Assembly (NCBI GenBank): GCA_900555605.1
Contig: USLW01000187.1
Location: 1-5,064, forward strand
Length of the DNA: 5,064 nt
Source: an uncultured Clostridium sp.
Lineage (GTDB): Bacteria; Bacillota; Clostridia; UBA1212; UBA1255
Reading direction: 5' to 3'
Within the stretch, counting starts at the first letter, position 1. Every line of letters begins with the position of its first letter. A program made the translations under genes and the position numbers. Positions 1 through 5,064 of this stretch are shown here, piece by piece. The notes under the pieces were generated by a model. That model had not been told where the DNA came from, did no database searches, and worked only from the letters and a program-made list of their open reading frames with translations.

Positions 1-1
1 T

Positions 2-703
2 TCCGACAGCGGATTTCGGGGAGCGGCAATTTGTTTAGACGGATTTGACCGGCTTTGTATCAGCGGTGAATGGGAAAAAGGCATGATCCTATATGCAGGC
101 GCAGGCGTCCTGCTGTCAAGTTTCGCCTCTTTTGCACTTAAGCAGGGGCAGACAGGATTGGAATTTGCCTCCGGAATTCCCGGCTCAGTGGGCGGTGCTA
201 TTTGGATGAATGCCGGTGCATACGGCGGGGAAATCAGTCAAGTGCTTTTTGAAAGCGAATGCTTAAATCCGCAGAGCGGACAAATTGAGCGGTTATCCGG
301 CGCGGCGCATCAGTTTGCATATCGGCACAGCGTTTACCAGGAAAACGATGGGATTATCCTCGGCGGATTTTTCAGACTCCGGACAGGTACGCAGAAGCAG
401 ATCTCCGGCGAAATGAAACGCCTGAGCTGCCTCAGACGGGAAAAGCAGCCGCTTTCCTATCCCAGTGCGGGAAGCGCTTTTCGAAGACCCGAGGGGCATT
501 ATGCCGCGGCGCTGATTGAACAGTGCGGCTTAAAGGGATATCGCTGCGGAGATGCGCAGATTTCGGAGAAGCACTGCGGGTTTATTATTAATTTGGGCGG
601 CGCTTCTTGTGAGGATGTCTTATCTGTGATAGAATATACACGAAAATGTGTCTTTGAACAAACCGGCGTCCTTTTGGAGCCGGAGATCAAATATATCGGT
701 TAG
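2..703 (+). CDS. murB: UDP-N-acetylenolpyruvoylglucosamine reductase MurB (5'-truncated by window edge)
   Basis: MurB is a cytoplasmic FAD enzyme that uses NADPH to reduce UDP-GlcNAc-enolpyruvate to UDP-MurNAc, the second committed step of peptidoglycan precursor synthesis. The reading frame is open from base 2 to a TAG at 701-703, giving 233 visible residues. MurB proteins of this type are about 300 residues, so roughly the first 65-70 (the start of the FAD-binding domain) lie outside the window. Seen directly: GIPGSVGGAIWMNAGAYGG (FAD/substrate-binding core), AYRHSVY (the conserved substrate Arg region), YPSAGSAFRRP with the catalytic Ser codon at 473-475, GLKGYRCGDAQIS and CGFIIN in the C-terminal domain, and the terminal LEPEIKYIG with the conserved active-site Glu at 683-685. 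All key residues in view are intact. An internal ATG at 83 lies well inside the conserved fold and is not the true start. rapZ begins 15 bases downstream, suggesting one operon. Confidence 0.97.
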   Translation, partial: SDSGFRGAAICLDGFDRLCISGEWEKGMILYAGAGVLLSSFASFALKQGQTGLEFASGIPGSVGGAIWMNAGAYGGEISQVLFESECLNPQSGQIERLSGAAHQFAYRHSVYQENDGIILGGFFRLRTGTQKQISGEMKRLSCLRREKQPLSYPSAGSAFRRPEGHYAAALIEQCGLKGYRCGDAQISEKHCGFIINLGGASCEDVLSVIEYTRKCVFEQTGVLLEPEIKYIG

Positions 704-718
704 CGGGGCAGCGAGTGT

Positions 719-1573
719 ATGAAGTTTTTGATAATAACCGGAATGTCGGGAGCGGGAAGAACACAGGCAACGAAATTTTTAGAGGATATCGGATATTTTT
801 GCATTGATAACATTCCGACGGTGCTGCTGCCGAAATTCGGTGAATTATACACCATGAATGAAATGAATATCGAAAAGCTGGCGCTGGTCATGGATGTGCG
901 CGGGGGAGACTTTTTTGAGGATTTATTTCTTTTCATGAAAAATATGGAGAAAACGGGAATCCATGTCCGGATTTTATTTTTGGATTGTGCGGACAGGGTT
1001 CTGATCAATCGATATAAGGAAAATAAAAGACTGCATCCGTTGGCACCGGATGGCAATAATGCATCAGGTATCCGGAAGGAACGGCAGCGGTTGGAGAAGC
1101 TGCGGGAGAAAGCAGACTATCTGATTGATACGACGGCGCTTTCCATCTGGGATCTCAAGAAAGAGATCAATGATATCTTTGGAGCGGACAGGCGTTCTGC
1201 CGGCATGAAGATTAACATTATTTCTTTTGGCTATAAACACGGTCTGCCGGATGCATGCGATCTGGTATTTGACGTCCGTTTTATTCCAAATCCCTATTAT
1301 GTTCCGGAGCTGCGTCATTTTACCGGGAATGATTCCAATGTTAAGGAATATGTATTATATAGTGAAGAGACGAAGGTCTTTCTGGACAAATTGTTTGATT
1401 TGCTGAAATTTTTGCTTCCGCTTTATATTGTGGAGGGAAAGGAGGTTCTTGTTATCGGGATCGGCTGTACGGGCGGAAAGCACCGCAGCGTGGCGATTGC
1501 AAACGAAACAATGCGGCTGTTATCCTCAGCAGGCTATACGGTCTCTCTGGAGCACCGGGATATCGGGAAATAG
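719..1573 (+). CDS. rapZ: RapZ/YvcJ family nucleotide-binding protein
   Basis: A full-length (284 aa) RapZ/YvcJ protein. In E. coli, RapZ binds glucosamine-6-phosphate and delivers the small RNA GlmZ to RNase E, so tuning GlmS; in B. subtilis, YvcJ is a P-loop ATPase/GTPase linked to competence. Which role applies here is unknown. N-terminal kinase-like domain, residues 1-155 or so: P-loop GMSGAGRT at 8-15, LEDIGYFCIDNIP at about 21-33, MDVRGGDFF from 58, and the RYKENKRLHPLAP segment. C-terminal domain, from about 160: SFGYKHGLPDACDLVFDVRF, NPYYVPELRHFTG, and GCTGGKHRS at 249-257, all typical. Oddity: the P-loop Lys is Arg14 (AGA at 758-760). The C-terminus stops at HRDIGK, without the basic tail of the E. 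coli protein. The ATG at 719 is the only start that keeps the conserved N-terminus; its ribosome site is poor (GGGG at 705-708, 10 bases away), so translation may be coupled to murB. yvcK and whiA do not follow. Confidence 0.96.
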   Translation: MKFLIITGMSGAGRTQATKFLEDIGYFCIDNIPTVLLPKFGELYTMNEMNIEKLALVMDVRGGDFFEDLFLFMKNMEKTGIHVRILFLDCADRVLINRYKENKRLHPLAPDGNNASGIRKERQRLEKLREKADYLIDTTALSIWDLKKEINDIFGADRRSAGMKINIISFGYKHGLPDACDLVFDVRFIPNPYYVPELRHFTGNDSNVKEYVLYSEETKVFLDKLFDLLKFLLPLYIVEGKEVLVIGIGCTGGKHRSVAIANETMRLLSSAGYTVSLEHRDIGK

Positions 1574-1610
1574 CGCATATGGAAATAAACTGTGAGTGAA
1601 AAAAGTATGC

Positions 1611-1630
1611 CGCCGACCAAAAGGTCCGCG
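1611..1630 (+). promoter_or_regulatory. Short hairpin in the leader of the pyrophosphatase gene
   Basis: CGCCGACCAAAAGGTCCGCG can fold into a 7-bp stem (CGC/GCG plus GACC/GGTC) with one C-C mismatch and an AAAA loop. It ends 7 bases before the GGAGG ribosome site at 1638-1642. No T-run follows, so it is not an intrinsic terminator. It might influence mRNA stability or processing between rapZ and the pyrophosphatase gene, or be chance. The rest of the 74-base gap (1574-1647) shows no convincing promoter or terminator. Confidence 0.3.
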
Positions 1631-1637
1631 ACGAAAC

Positions 1638-1642
1638 GGAGG
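1638..1642 (+). promoter_or_regulatory. Ribosome binding site of the pyrophosphatase gene
   Basis: GGAGG sits 5 bases before the ATG at 1648. It fixes that ATG as the start and argues against a GTG at 1596, whose short frame overlaps the gene in another phase. Confidence 0.85.
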
Positions 1643-1647
1643 ACAGC

Positions 1648-3306
1648 ATGGAACAACAGGACACGATTTATATTTTCGGTCATCGGAATCCGGATGCGGA
1701 TTCTATATGCGCTGCCATTGCATATGCCGAACTGAAACGGAAGCTCGGTTATCAGGCAGAGGCGCGCAGGCTCGGTGAGATGAATGAGGAGACTGCCTTC
1801 ATTCTCAATTATTTTAAGGTGCCGGTGCCGCAGATGCTGGATAATGTCAAAACGCAGGTACGAGATCTGAATATCGACATGGTGGATCGTCTTTCTCCGG
1901 ATATATCGATTAAGACCGCCTGGAGCATTATGGATAAGACCAAGATTAAAACGCTTCCTGTAGTAGACGATAATCAAAAGCTGCTGGGTTTGGTATCGAT
2001 CACAAACATTACGGCAAAATATATGGATGCCTTTGATTACAGCAGTATTGCCACCTGCGGTACAAAAATCGACAATATTTTGGAGACCCTGGCCGGAGAT
2101 ATTGTGGCAGGCAGGAGAAAGGATTTTCAGTCCACGGGAAAAGTCGTGGTGGCCGCCTGTATGCCGGAAGGATACGGGGATTATATGGAAGCCGGAGATA
2201 TTGTGATTGTGGGCAATCGGGAGGATGCGCAAAAGCGGGCGCTGGAATTAGGCGCGAACTGTATTATCATCACCTGCGGCTTTGAACCTTCCGCGGAAAT
2301 GTGCGCGCTTGCGGAATCCATGCATGCCTTGATCATCCGGACTGCCTTTGATACGTATACAACGGTCCGTCTCATTAATCAGAGTCTTCCGGTGGGTTCC
2401 ATTATGACTGCTGATGTGGACGGCGGTATTGCAAAATTCCATATTGATGACTTTGTGGAAGATATCCGTGATAAAATGATTAAAAACCGTTACCGAAGCT
2501 ATCCTGTAATCGATGCACAGGGCGTGGTCCTGGGCTCCGTTTCACGGTATCATCTGATTACACACCGGAAGAAGAAGGTGATTCTGCTTGACCATAACGA
2601 GAAAATGCAGACTGTCACGGGCATTGAGGAGGCTGAGATCATAGAGATCATTGATCACCATAAGGTAGGCGATCTGACGACATCAAGGCCGATTTTGTTC
2701 AAAAATGAACCGGTGGGCAGCACCTCCACGATTATTGCGAATCTTTATTCGGAAAAGGGGAGACGCCCCTCCCAAGCGATTGCGGGAATTCTATGCGCGG
2801 CGATTATTTCCGATACCCTGAAATTCCAGTCTCCCACCAGTACGGACCTGGACCGACAGGTTGCGGAGCGACTGGCAGACATTGCCGGAATCGATATAGA
2901 AGATTTTGCAGCGCTGATGTTTAAAGCCGGCACTTCATACAAAGGAAAGACGCCGGAGGAAGCGTTTCAGCAGGATTTTAAAAAGGTGACGGTGGGCGGG
3001 TATCATGTGGGTATCAGTCAGATTACCGTGCTGGATTCGGTTCTGCTGAACGAACTGAAATCCGGCGTGATCGGGTATATGCGGGAAAAATCCCGCGACA
3101 GCGAATATGCGCTTATGGTAATTATTTTTACGGATTTAGGAGAGAAGCGGACAGAACTTCATTTTGCAGGCGAATTGGCTGAGACGGTTTTGAAGGAATT
3201 GGAGGCACCGGCAGGCAGCAGCGCTATGGTCTATCCGTATATTATGTCGCGGAAAAAGGATGTGATCCCGCTGATTGCCATGATGATTGAAAAAATGCGC
3301 TTGTAA
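1648..3306 (+). CDS. Manganese-dependent inorganic pyrophosphatase, CBS-DRTGG type (family II, DHH superfamily)
   Basis: Cytoplasmic enzyme that hydrolyses pyrophosphate to phosphate and so pulls biosynthetic reactions forward. At 552 residues it matches the long regulated class, such as the clostridial CBS-PPases, rather than the roughly 310-residue unregulated PpaC. Domain order: DHH part 1 at about 6-68 with GHRNPDADS (metal ligands His12, Asp16, Asp18); CBS 1 at about 72-128; DRTGG domain at about 133-245; CBS 2 at about 248-308; then the DHH fold resumes with DHN (Asp315), DHH (336-338), GSTST (357-361) and SDT (388-390); DHHA2 domain at about 430-552 with SRKKDVIP from residue 534, the substrate-binding Arg/Lys motif. 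All catalytic motifs are intact. By family knowledge, the CBS pair binds adenine nucleotides (AMP and ADP inhibit, ATP can activate) and the DRTGG-containing members respond to diadenosine polyphosphates such as Ap4A; this is inferred for this protein. It lies 74 bases after rapZ, perhaps in the same transcript. No terminator is evident after it. Confidence 0.97.
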   Translation: MEQQDTIYIFGHRNPDADSICAAIAYAELKRKLGYQAEARRLGEMNEETAFILNYFKVPVPQMLDNVKTQVRDLNIDMVDRLSPDISIKTAWSIMDKTKIKTLPVVDDNQKLLGLVSITNITAKYMDAFDYSSIATCGTKIDNILETLAGDIVAGRRKDFQSTGKVVVAACMPEGYGDYMEAGDIVIVGNREDAQKRALELGANCIIITCGFEPSAEMCALAESMHALIIRTAFDTYTTVRLINQSLPVGSIMTADVDGGIAKFHIDDFVEDIRDKMIKNRYRSYPVIDAQGVVLGSVSRYHLITHRKKKVILLDHNEKMQTVTGIEEAEIIEIIDHHKVGDLTTSRPILFKNEPVGSTSTIIANLYSEKGRRPSQAIAGILCAAIISDTLKFQSPTSTDLDRQVAERLADIAGIDIEDFAALMFKAGTSYKGKTPEEAFQQDFKKVTVGGYHVGISQITVLDSVLLNELKSGVIGYMREKSRDSEYALMVIIFTDLGEKRTELHFAGELAETVLKELEAPAGSSAMVYPYIMSRKKDVIPLIAMMIEKMRL

Positions 3307-3329
3307 TTTTAAAATGTTAATAATGAGTT

Positions 3330-3351
3330 TACAGTTTTTTCGTTGACTGTA
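3330..3351 (+). promoter_or_regulatory. Inverted repeat over the -35 box, possible operator
   Basis: TACAGT at 3330-3335 and ACTGTA at 3346-3351 form a perfect 6-bp inverted repeat with a 10-base spacer. The right arm overlaps the -35 box TTGACT at 3343-3348, a position that suits a repressor site. The stem is weak and AT-rich with the T-run inside the loop, so it does not look like a terminator for the upstream gene. I cannot name a regulator for it, and a 6-bp repeat can arise by chance. Confidence 0.3.
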
Positions 3352-3371
3352 TTTCTGGATTCTGTTATTTT
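3343..3371 (+). promoter_or_regulatory. Sigma-A type promoter for the lipoprotein gene
   Basis: The -35 box TTGACT (3343-3348, one mismatch to TTGACA) is followed by a 17-base spacer and the -10 box TATTTT (3366-3371). TG at 3363-3364 makes this an extended -10. Transcription would begin near 3378, leaving a leader of about 45 bases before the gene start at 3423. This suggests the lipoprotein is transcribed separately from the genes before it. Confidence 0.6.
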
Positions 3372-3409
3372 TCAATTATAGACAATATTAGGTTGTATCA
3401 TAATGATTT

Positions 3410-3416
3410 GGAGGGG
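3410..3416 (+). promoter_or_regulatory. Ribosome binding site that decides the lipoprotein start
   Basis: GGAGGGG lies 6 bases before GTG 3423 and 12 bases before ATG 3429. The spacing favours GTG 3423, although ATG 3429 is possible and removes only two residues. An in-frame TTG at 3393 lies upstream of this site, so it is not the start. Confidence 0.75.
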
Positions 3417-3422
3417 TTTGAA

Positions 3423-4094
3423 GTGCGTATGAAGAAAATCTTGAGAGGTATGATTGCGGTATGTCTGGTCTTGTCCGCAGTGCTGGCAATGGCCGGCTGT
3501 AAGGAAGAAGAGAGTGGATATAAGAAGGAACATTTGCCGAAGGGACCGGAAAAATTCGGTCGTTACTATTTTCAGCAGTATTATCCTGATAATTGGGGTC
3601 TGTTGGTAGGTGACGACGGCTATTACTATCATCGCTTTGACGAACCCGCAGTTGGCAAAGCCGGATTGGTTGTGCAATTTGTACCGAATGACAATGCGGA
3701 GAACGTAAAGTATTCTGTATATCATACCAATGAATCTTCTGTGGCAATTACCCTTGAAACGATTGCAAACCGCGTGTTTGACGAATCGCTCCAGGATCCC
3801 AGATATTATAATAGCCTTTATTTAGATCCTGCAGTCGGCATCAGAGATACGTTCGTTGTGACCTCTGAGAAGCCTGAAAAGATCAATTATAACAATAGAC
3901 AATATCTGAAGGTTACATATACGTTCGTTGTTGAAGGAGAAGACTGGAAGGGCGAGTATTATGTTTCCAACGGACAGAGCAGCTACTATATTATCTCTTT
4001 TGAAGCAAAGGCGGATCTGTGGGAGAATTATGAGCCTACTTTCCGTAAGATGATAGACGATTTTGAGGAAACCGGATTTGAACAAGAGAAATAA
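3423..4094 (+). CDS. Putative lipoprotein of unknown function, PsbP-like C-terminal region
   Basis: A 223-residue predicted lipoprotein, probably anchored to the outer face of the cytoplasmic membrane. From GTG 3423 it has a basic N-region (RMKKILR), a hydrophobic stretch at about 10-24, and a lipobox MAGC with the lipidated Cys at residue 26. Met at the -3 position is less common than Leu but tolerated. A charged linker (KEEESGYKKE and on) follows. The mature part is rich in Tyr and acidic residues, with YYFQQYYPDNW at 48-58 and, at the C-terminus, YYIISFEAKADLWENYEP from 188, then FRKMIDDFE. A YPxxW opening, alternating beta-type segments and a final helix of the FxKMIDDF kind resemble the PsbP/Mog1/DUF1795 fold seen in many clostridial lipoproteins; this is a pattern judgement, not a search result. 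No catalytic motif is visible. It has its own promoter and terminator, hence probably a single-gene unit. It is more AT-rich than the gene that follows. Function unknown. Confidence 0.85.
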   Translation: MRMKKILRGMIAVCLVLSAVLAMAGCKEEESGYKKEHLPKGPEKFGRYYFQQYYPDNWGLLVGDDGYYYHRFDEPAVGKAGLVVQFVPNDNAENVKYSVYHTNESSVAITLETIANRVFDESLQDPRYYNSLYLDPAVGIRDTFVVTSEKPEKINYNNRQYLKVTYTFVVEGEDWKGEYYVSNGQSSYYIISFEAKADLWENYEPTFRKMIDDFEETGFEQEK

Positions 4095-4111
4095 TCTGCG
4101 TCAATTCTCTG

Positions 4112-4120
4112 TGATATGAT
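4112..4120 (+). promoter_or_regulatory. Weak candidate extended -10 promoter for the pseudouridine synthase gene
   Basis: TGATATGAT matches an extended -10 element (TG, one base, then TATGAT with one mismatch to TATAAT). No good -35 box lies 16-18 bases upstream. Transcripts would start near 4126, just before the hairpin at 4130-4160, which is an awkward arrangement. It is listed because the downstream gene otherwise lacks a visible promoter. Confidence 0.25.
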
Positions 4121-4129
4121 ACCAAAAAT

Positions 4130-4160
4130 AAAATGGCCTGCGTTTATGCAGGTCATTTTT
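4130..4160 (+). terminator. Intrinsic terminator after the lipoprotein gene
   Basis: AAAATGGCCTGC (4130-4141) pairs over 12 bp, with one G-U pair, to GCAGGTCATTTT (4148-4159) around the loop GTTTAT, and the transcript ends in a U-run at 4156-4160. It starts 35 bases after the lipoprotein stop. The A-run on the left side mirrors the T-run, so it could also work on the opposite strand, although no gene there needs it. Confidence 0.9.
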
Positions 4161-4175
4161 ATGCAATGAAAGAAC

Positions 4176-4180
4176 GGAGG
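4176..4180 (+). promoter_or_regulatory. Ribosome binding site of the pseudouridine synthase gene
   Basis: GGAGG lies 5 bases before ATG 4186 and supports that start. It follows the terminator hairpin by 15 bases. Confidence 0.85.
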
Positions 4181-4185
4181 CGGCA

Positions 4186-5064
4186 ATGGTAGAGTTTACG
4201 GTGGAACCGGCGGAAGACGGCAAACGTGCCGAACGCGTAATTTTATCCCGCTATCGCGCGCTGCGGCGGGGGGACTTTTACAGTGCCCTCAGAAGGCGGG
4301 ACATTCGCGTTAATCAGAGCCGTATTCATGAGAATGTGATTTTGCGCAGGGGCGATCTGGTAACGCTGTATCTGCAGATCCCTCCTTTAGAGGAAACTGC
4401 GGATGCGCCGCCTCCCTATCGGATTGTGTATGCAGATGCGCAGATTGTGGTGGTTTCAAAGTGTCAGGGAATACCGGTTCAGGCAGACCGCAACGGTGAG
4501 ATCTGCCTGCTGGATCTAATCCGGCAGGAATACGGACAGGCCTGCATGCTTTGTCATCGCCTTGATCGCAATACAGGCGGATTGACCGTCATCGGCCGCA
4601 GTGAGTCGTCTGCTGAAGCCTTTGCCGCCTTTCTAAATCAAAGGGGATACCGGAAGCTGTATCGCTGCCACGTCCATGGAATGCTGGCACAGACCTATGC
4701 GCAGGCGCCTCATAACCGGTGGGGGATGGCAGTGCTGCGCGGATGGCACTTTAAGAACCGGCAGGAAAGCCTTGTACATATATATGACGCACCGAAACCG
4801 CACTGCAAACAGATTGAGACAGCATTCCGGATCCTGTCTTACGATGCGCGGCGTGATACCAGTTTTCTTGAGATTGAACTGATGACCGGCAGAACCCATC
4901 AAATTCGGGCTCATTTTGCCCATATCGGACATCCTGTGGTAGGAGACGGGAAATATGGAGACTGCAGATTAAACCGTCGATTTTCTTATCAATATCAAGC
5001 CTTATGGGCATATGCGCTTGTACGCTCTGAATTTGTCGCAGAGCCGGATTACGAAAAAGCCGTT
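4186..5064 (+). CDS. RluA-family RNA pseudouridine synthase (3' end cut by window edge)
   Basis: The frame is open from ATG 4186 to the end of the window (293 codons with no stop). RluA-family enzymes convert specific uridines to pseudouridine in rRNA or tRNA. An N-terminal S4-like RNA-binding segment spans about residues 14-66 (LRRRDIRVNQSRIHENVILR, then GDLVTLYL), as in RluC/RluD-type members. The catalytic motif HRLDRNTGGL begins at residue 124, with Asp127 as the expected nucleophile; the common TSGL is TGGL here, a known variant. Further motifs are YRKLYRCHVHG, then MTGRTHQIRAHFAH at 233-246 and GHPVVGDGKYG. RluA proteins run about 290-330 residues, so probably only a short tail is missing. 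The middle segment KNRQESLVHIYDAPKP is a form I associate with Bacillota paralogues. Substrate position cannot be assigned, so no symbol is given. The gene is more GC-rich than the lipoprotein gene before it. Confidence 0.95.
   Translation, partial: MVEFTVEPAEDGKRAERVILSRYRALRRGDFYSALRRRDIRVNQSRIHENVILRRGDLVTLYLQIPPLEETADAPPPYRIVYADAQIVVVSKCQGIPVQADRNGEICLLDLIRQEYGQACMLCHRLDRNTGGLTVIGRSESSAEAFAAFLNQRGYRKLYRCHVHGMLAQTYAQAPHNRWGMAVLRGWHFKNRQESLVHIYDAPKPHCKQIETAFRILSYDARRDTSFLEIELMTGRTHQIRAHFAHIGHPVVGDGKYGDCRLNRRFSYQYQALWAYALVRSEFVAEPDYEKAV

Noticed and set aside
2092..2205. A 15-base direct repeat, GCCGGAGATATTGTG, at 2092-2106 and 2191-2205
   Set aside because: Both copies are in frame and encode the peptide AGDIV inside the DRTGG domain. 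The flanks differ, so it is best read as coincidence within coding sequence rather than a duplication or mobile-element footprint.
1534..2232. A 232-codon open frame on the - strand opposite rapZ's end and the pyrophosphatase gene
   Set aside because: It lies almost wholly antisense to strongly conserved pyrophosphatase and RapZ coding sequence. The translation (His-, Ile- and Arg-rich) has no recognisable motif and no GGAGG site is evident. It is a by-product of the coding frame opposite.
3388..3747. Two overlapping - strand open frames of about 118 codons opposite the lipoprotein gene
   Set aside because: Both overlap the lipoprotein signal and mature coding region, have no family features, and compete with each other. 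The + strand gene has a promoter, ribosome site, lipobox and terminator.
3847..3931. A 13-base direct repeat, ATACGTTCGTTGT, at 3847-3859 and 3919-3931
   Set aside because: Both copies are in frame and encode TFVV beta-type segments of the lipoprotein. This fits similar strands using the same codons and has no sign of being a regulatory element.
4633..5011. Open frames on both strands within the pseudouridine synthase region
   Set aside because: The frame running through 4186-5064 encodes the full set of RluA motifs; the others are shadows of it.
1..5064. Possible novel system, mobile element, CRISPR array or RNA gene
   Set aside because: All five genes are accounted for, four by well-known housekeeping families. 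No terminal inverted repeats, transposase or integrase motifs, spaced repeats, or tRNA/rRNA-like folds were seen, and the gaps are under 120 bases.

Overview
The window reads as an ordinary chromosomal housekeeping segment of a Gram-positive bacterium, most likely a member of the Clostridia (Bacillota). The grounds are a type II MurB, a RapZ/YvcJ protein next to murB, a clostridial-type CBS-DRTGG family II pyrophosphatase, strong GGAGG ribosome binding sites, and a lipoprotein with a short Gram-positive style signal. Genus or family cannot be fixed from the sequence. All five genes lie on the + strand and are densely packed, with no stretch over about 120 bases lacking a gene.

Layout: (1) 2-703 is the 3' part of murB, cut by the window edge; (2) 719-1573 is rapZ, 15 bases behind murB and probably co-transcribed; (3) after a 74-base gap containing a short hairpin, 1648-3306 is a 552-residue manganese-dependent pyrophosphatase with two CBS domains and a DRTGG domain; (4) a 116-base gap carries a good sigma-A type promoter with an inverted repeat over its -35 box, and drives 3423-4094, a lipoprotein of unknown function with a PsbP-like look; (5) a strong intrinsic terminator at 4130-4160 closes that unit; (6) 4186-5064 is an RluA-family pseudouridine synthase, open at the right edge.

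How they fit together: murB (peptidoglycan precursor synthesis) and rapZ (in Enterobacteria a sensor of glucosamine-6-phosphate, the entry metabolite of the same pathway) form a recognised partnership. The pyrophosphatase removes PPi from biosynthetic reactions under adenine-nucleotide control and may be in the same transcript, but its place directly after rapZ is where yvcK and whiA often sit in other Bacillota. The lipoprotein is its own transcription unit. The pseudouridine synthase is an unrelated RNA-modification gene.

I found no mobile element, CRISPR array, RNA gene, toxin-antitoxin pair or defence system, and no evidence of an undescribed system. The points most worth a second look are the uncharacterised lipoprotein and its promoter, the Lys-to-Arg change in the RapZ P-loop, and the missing yvcK-whiA linkage.
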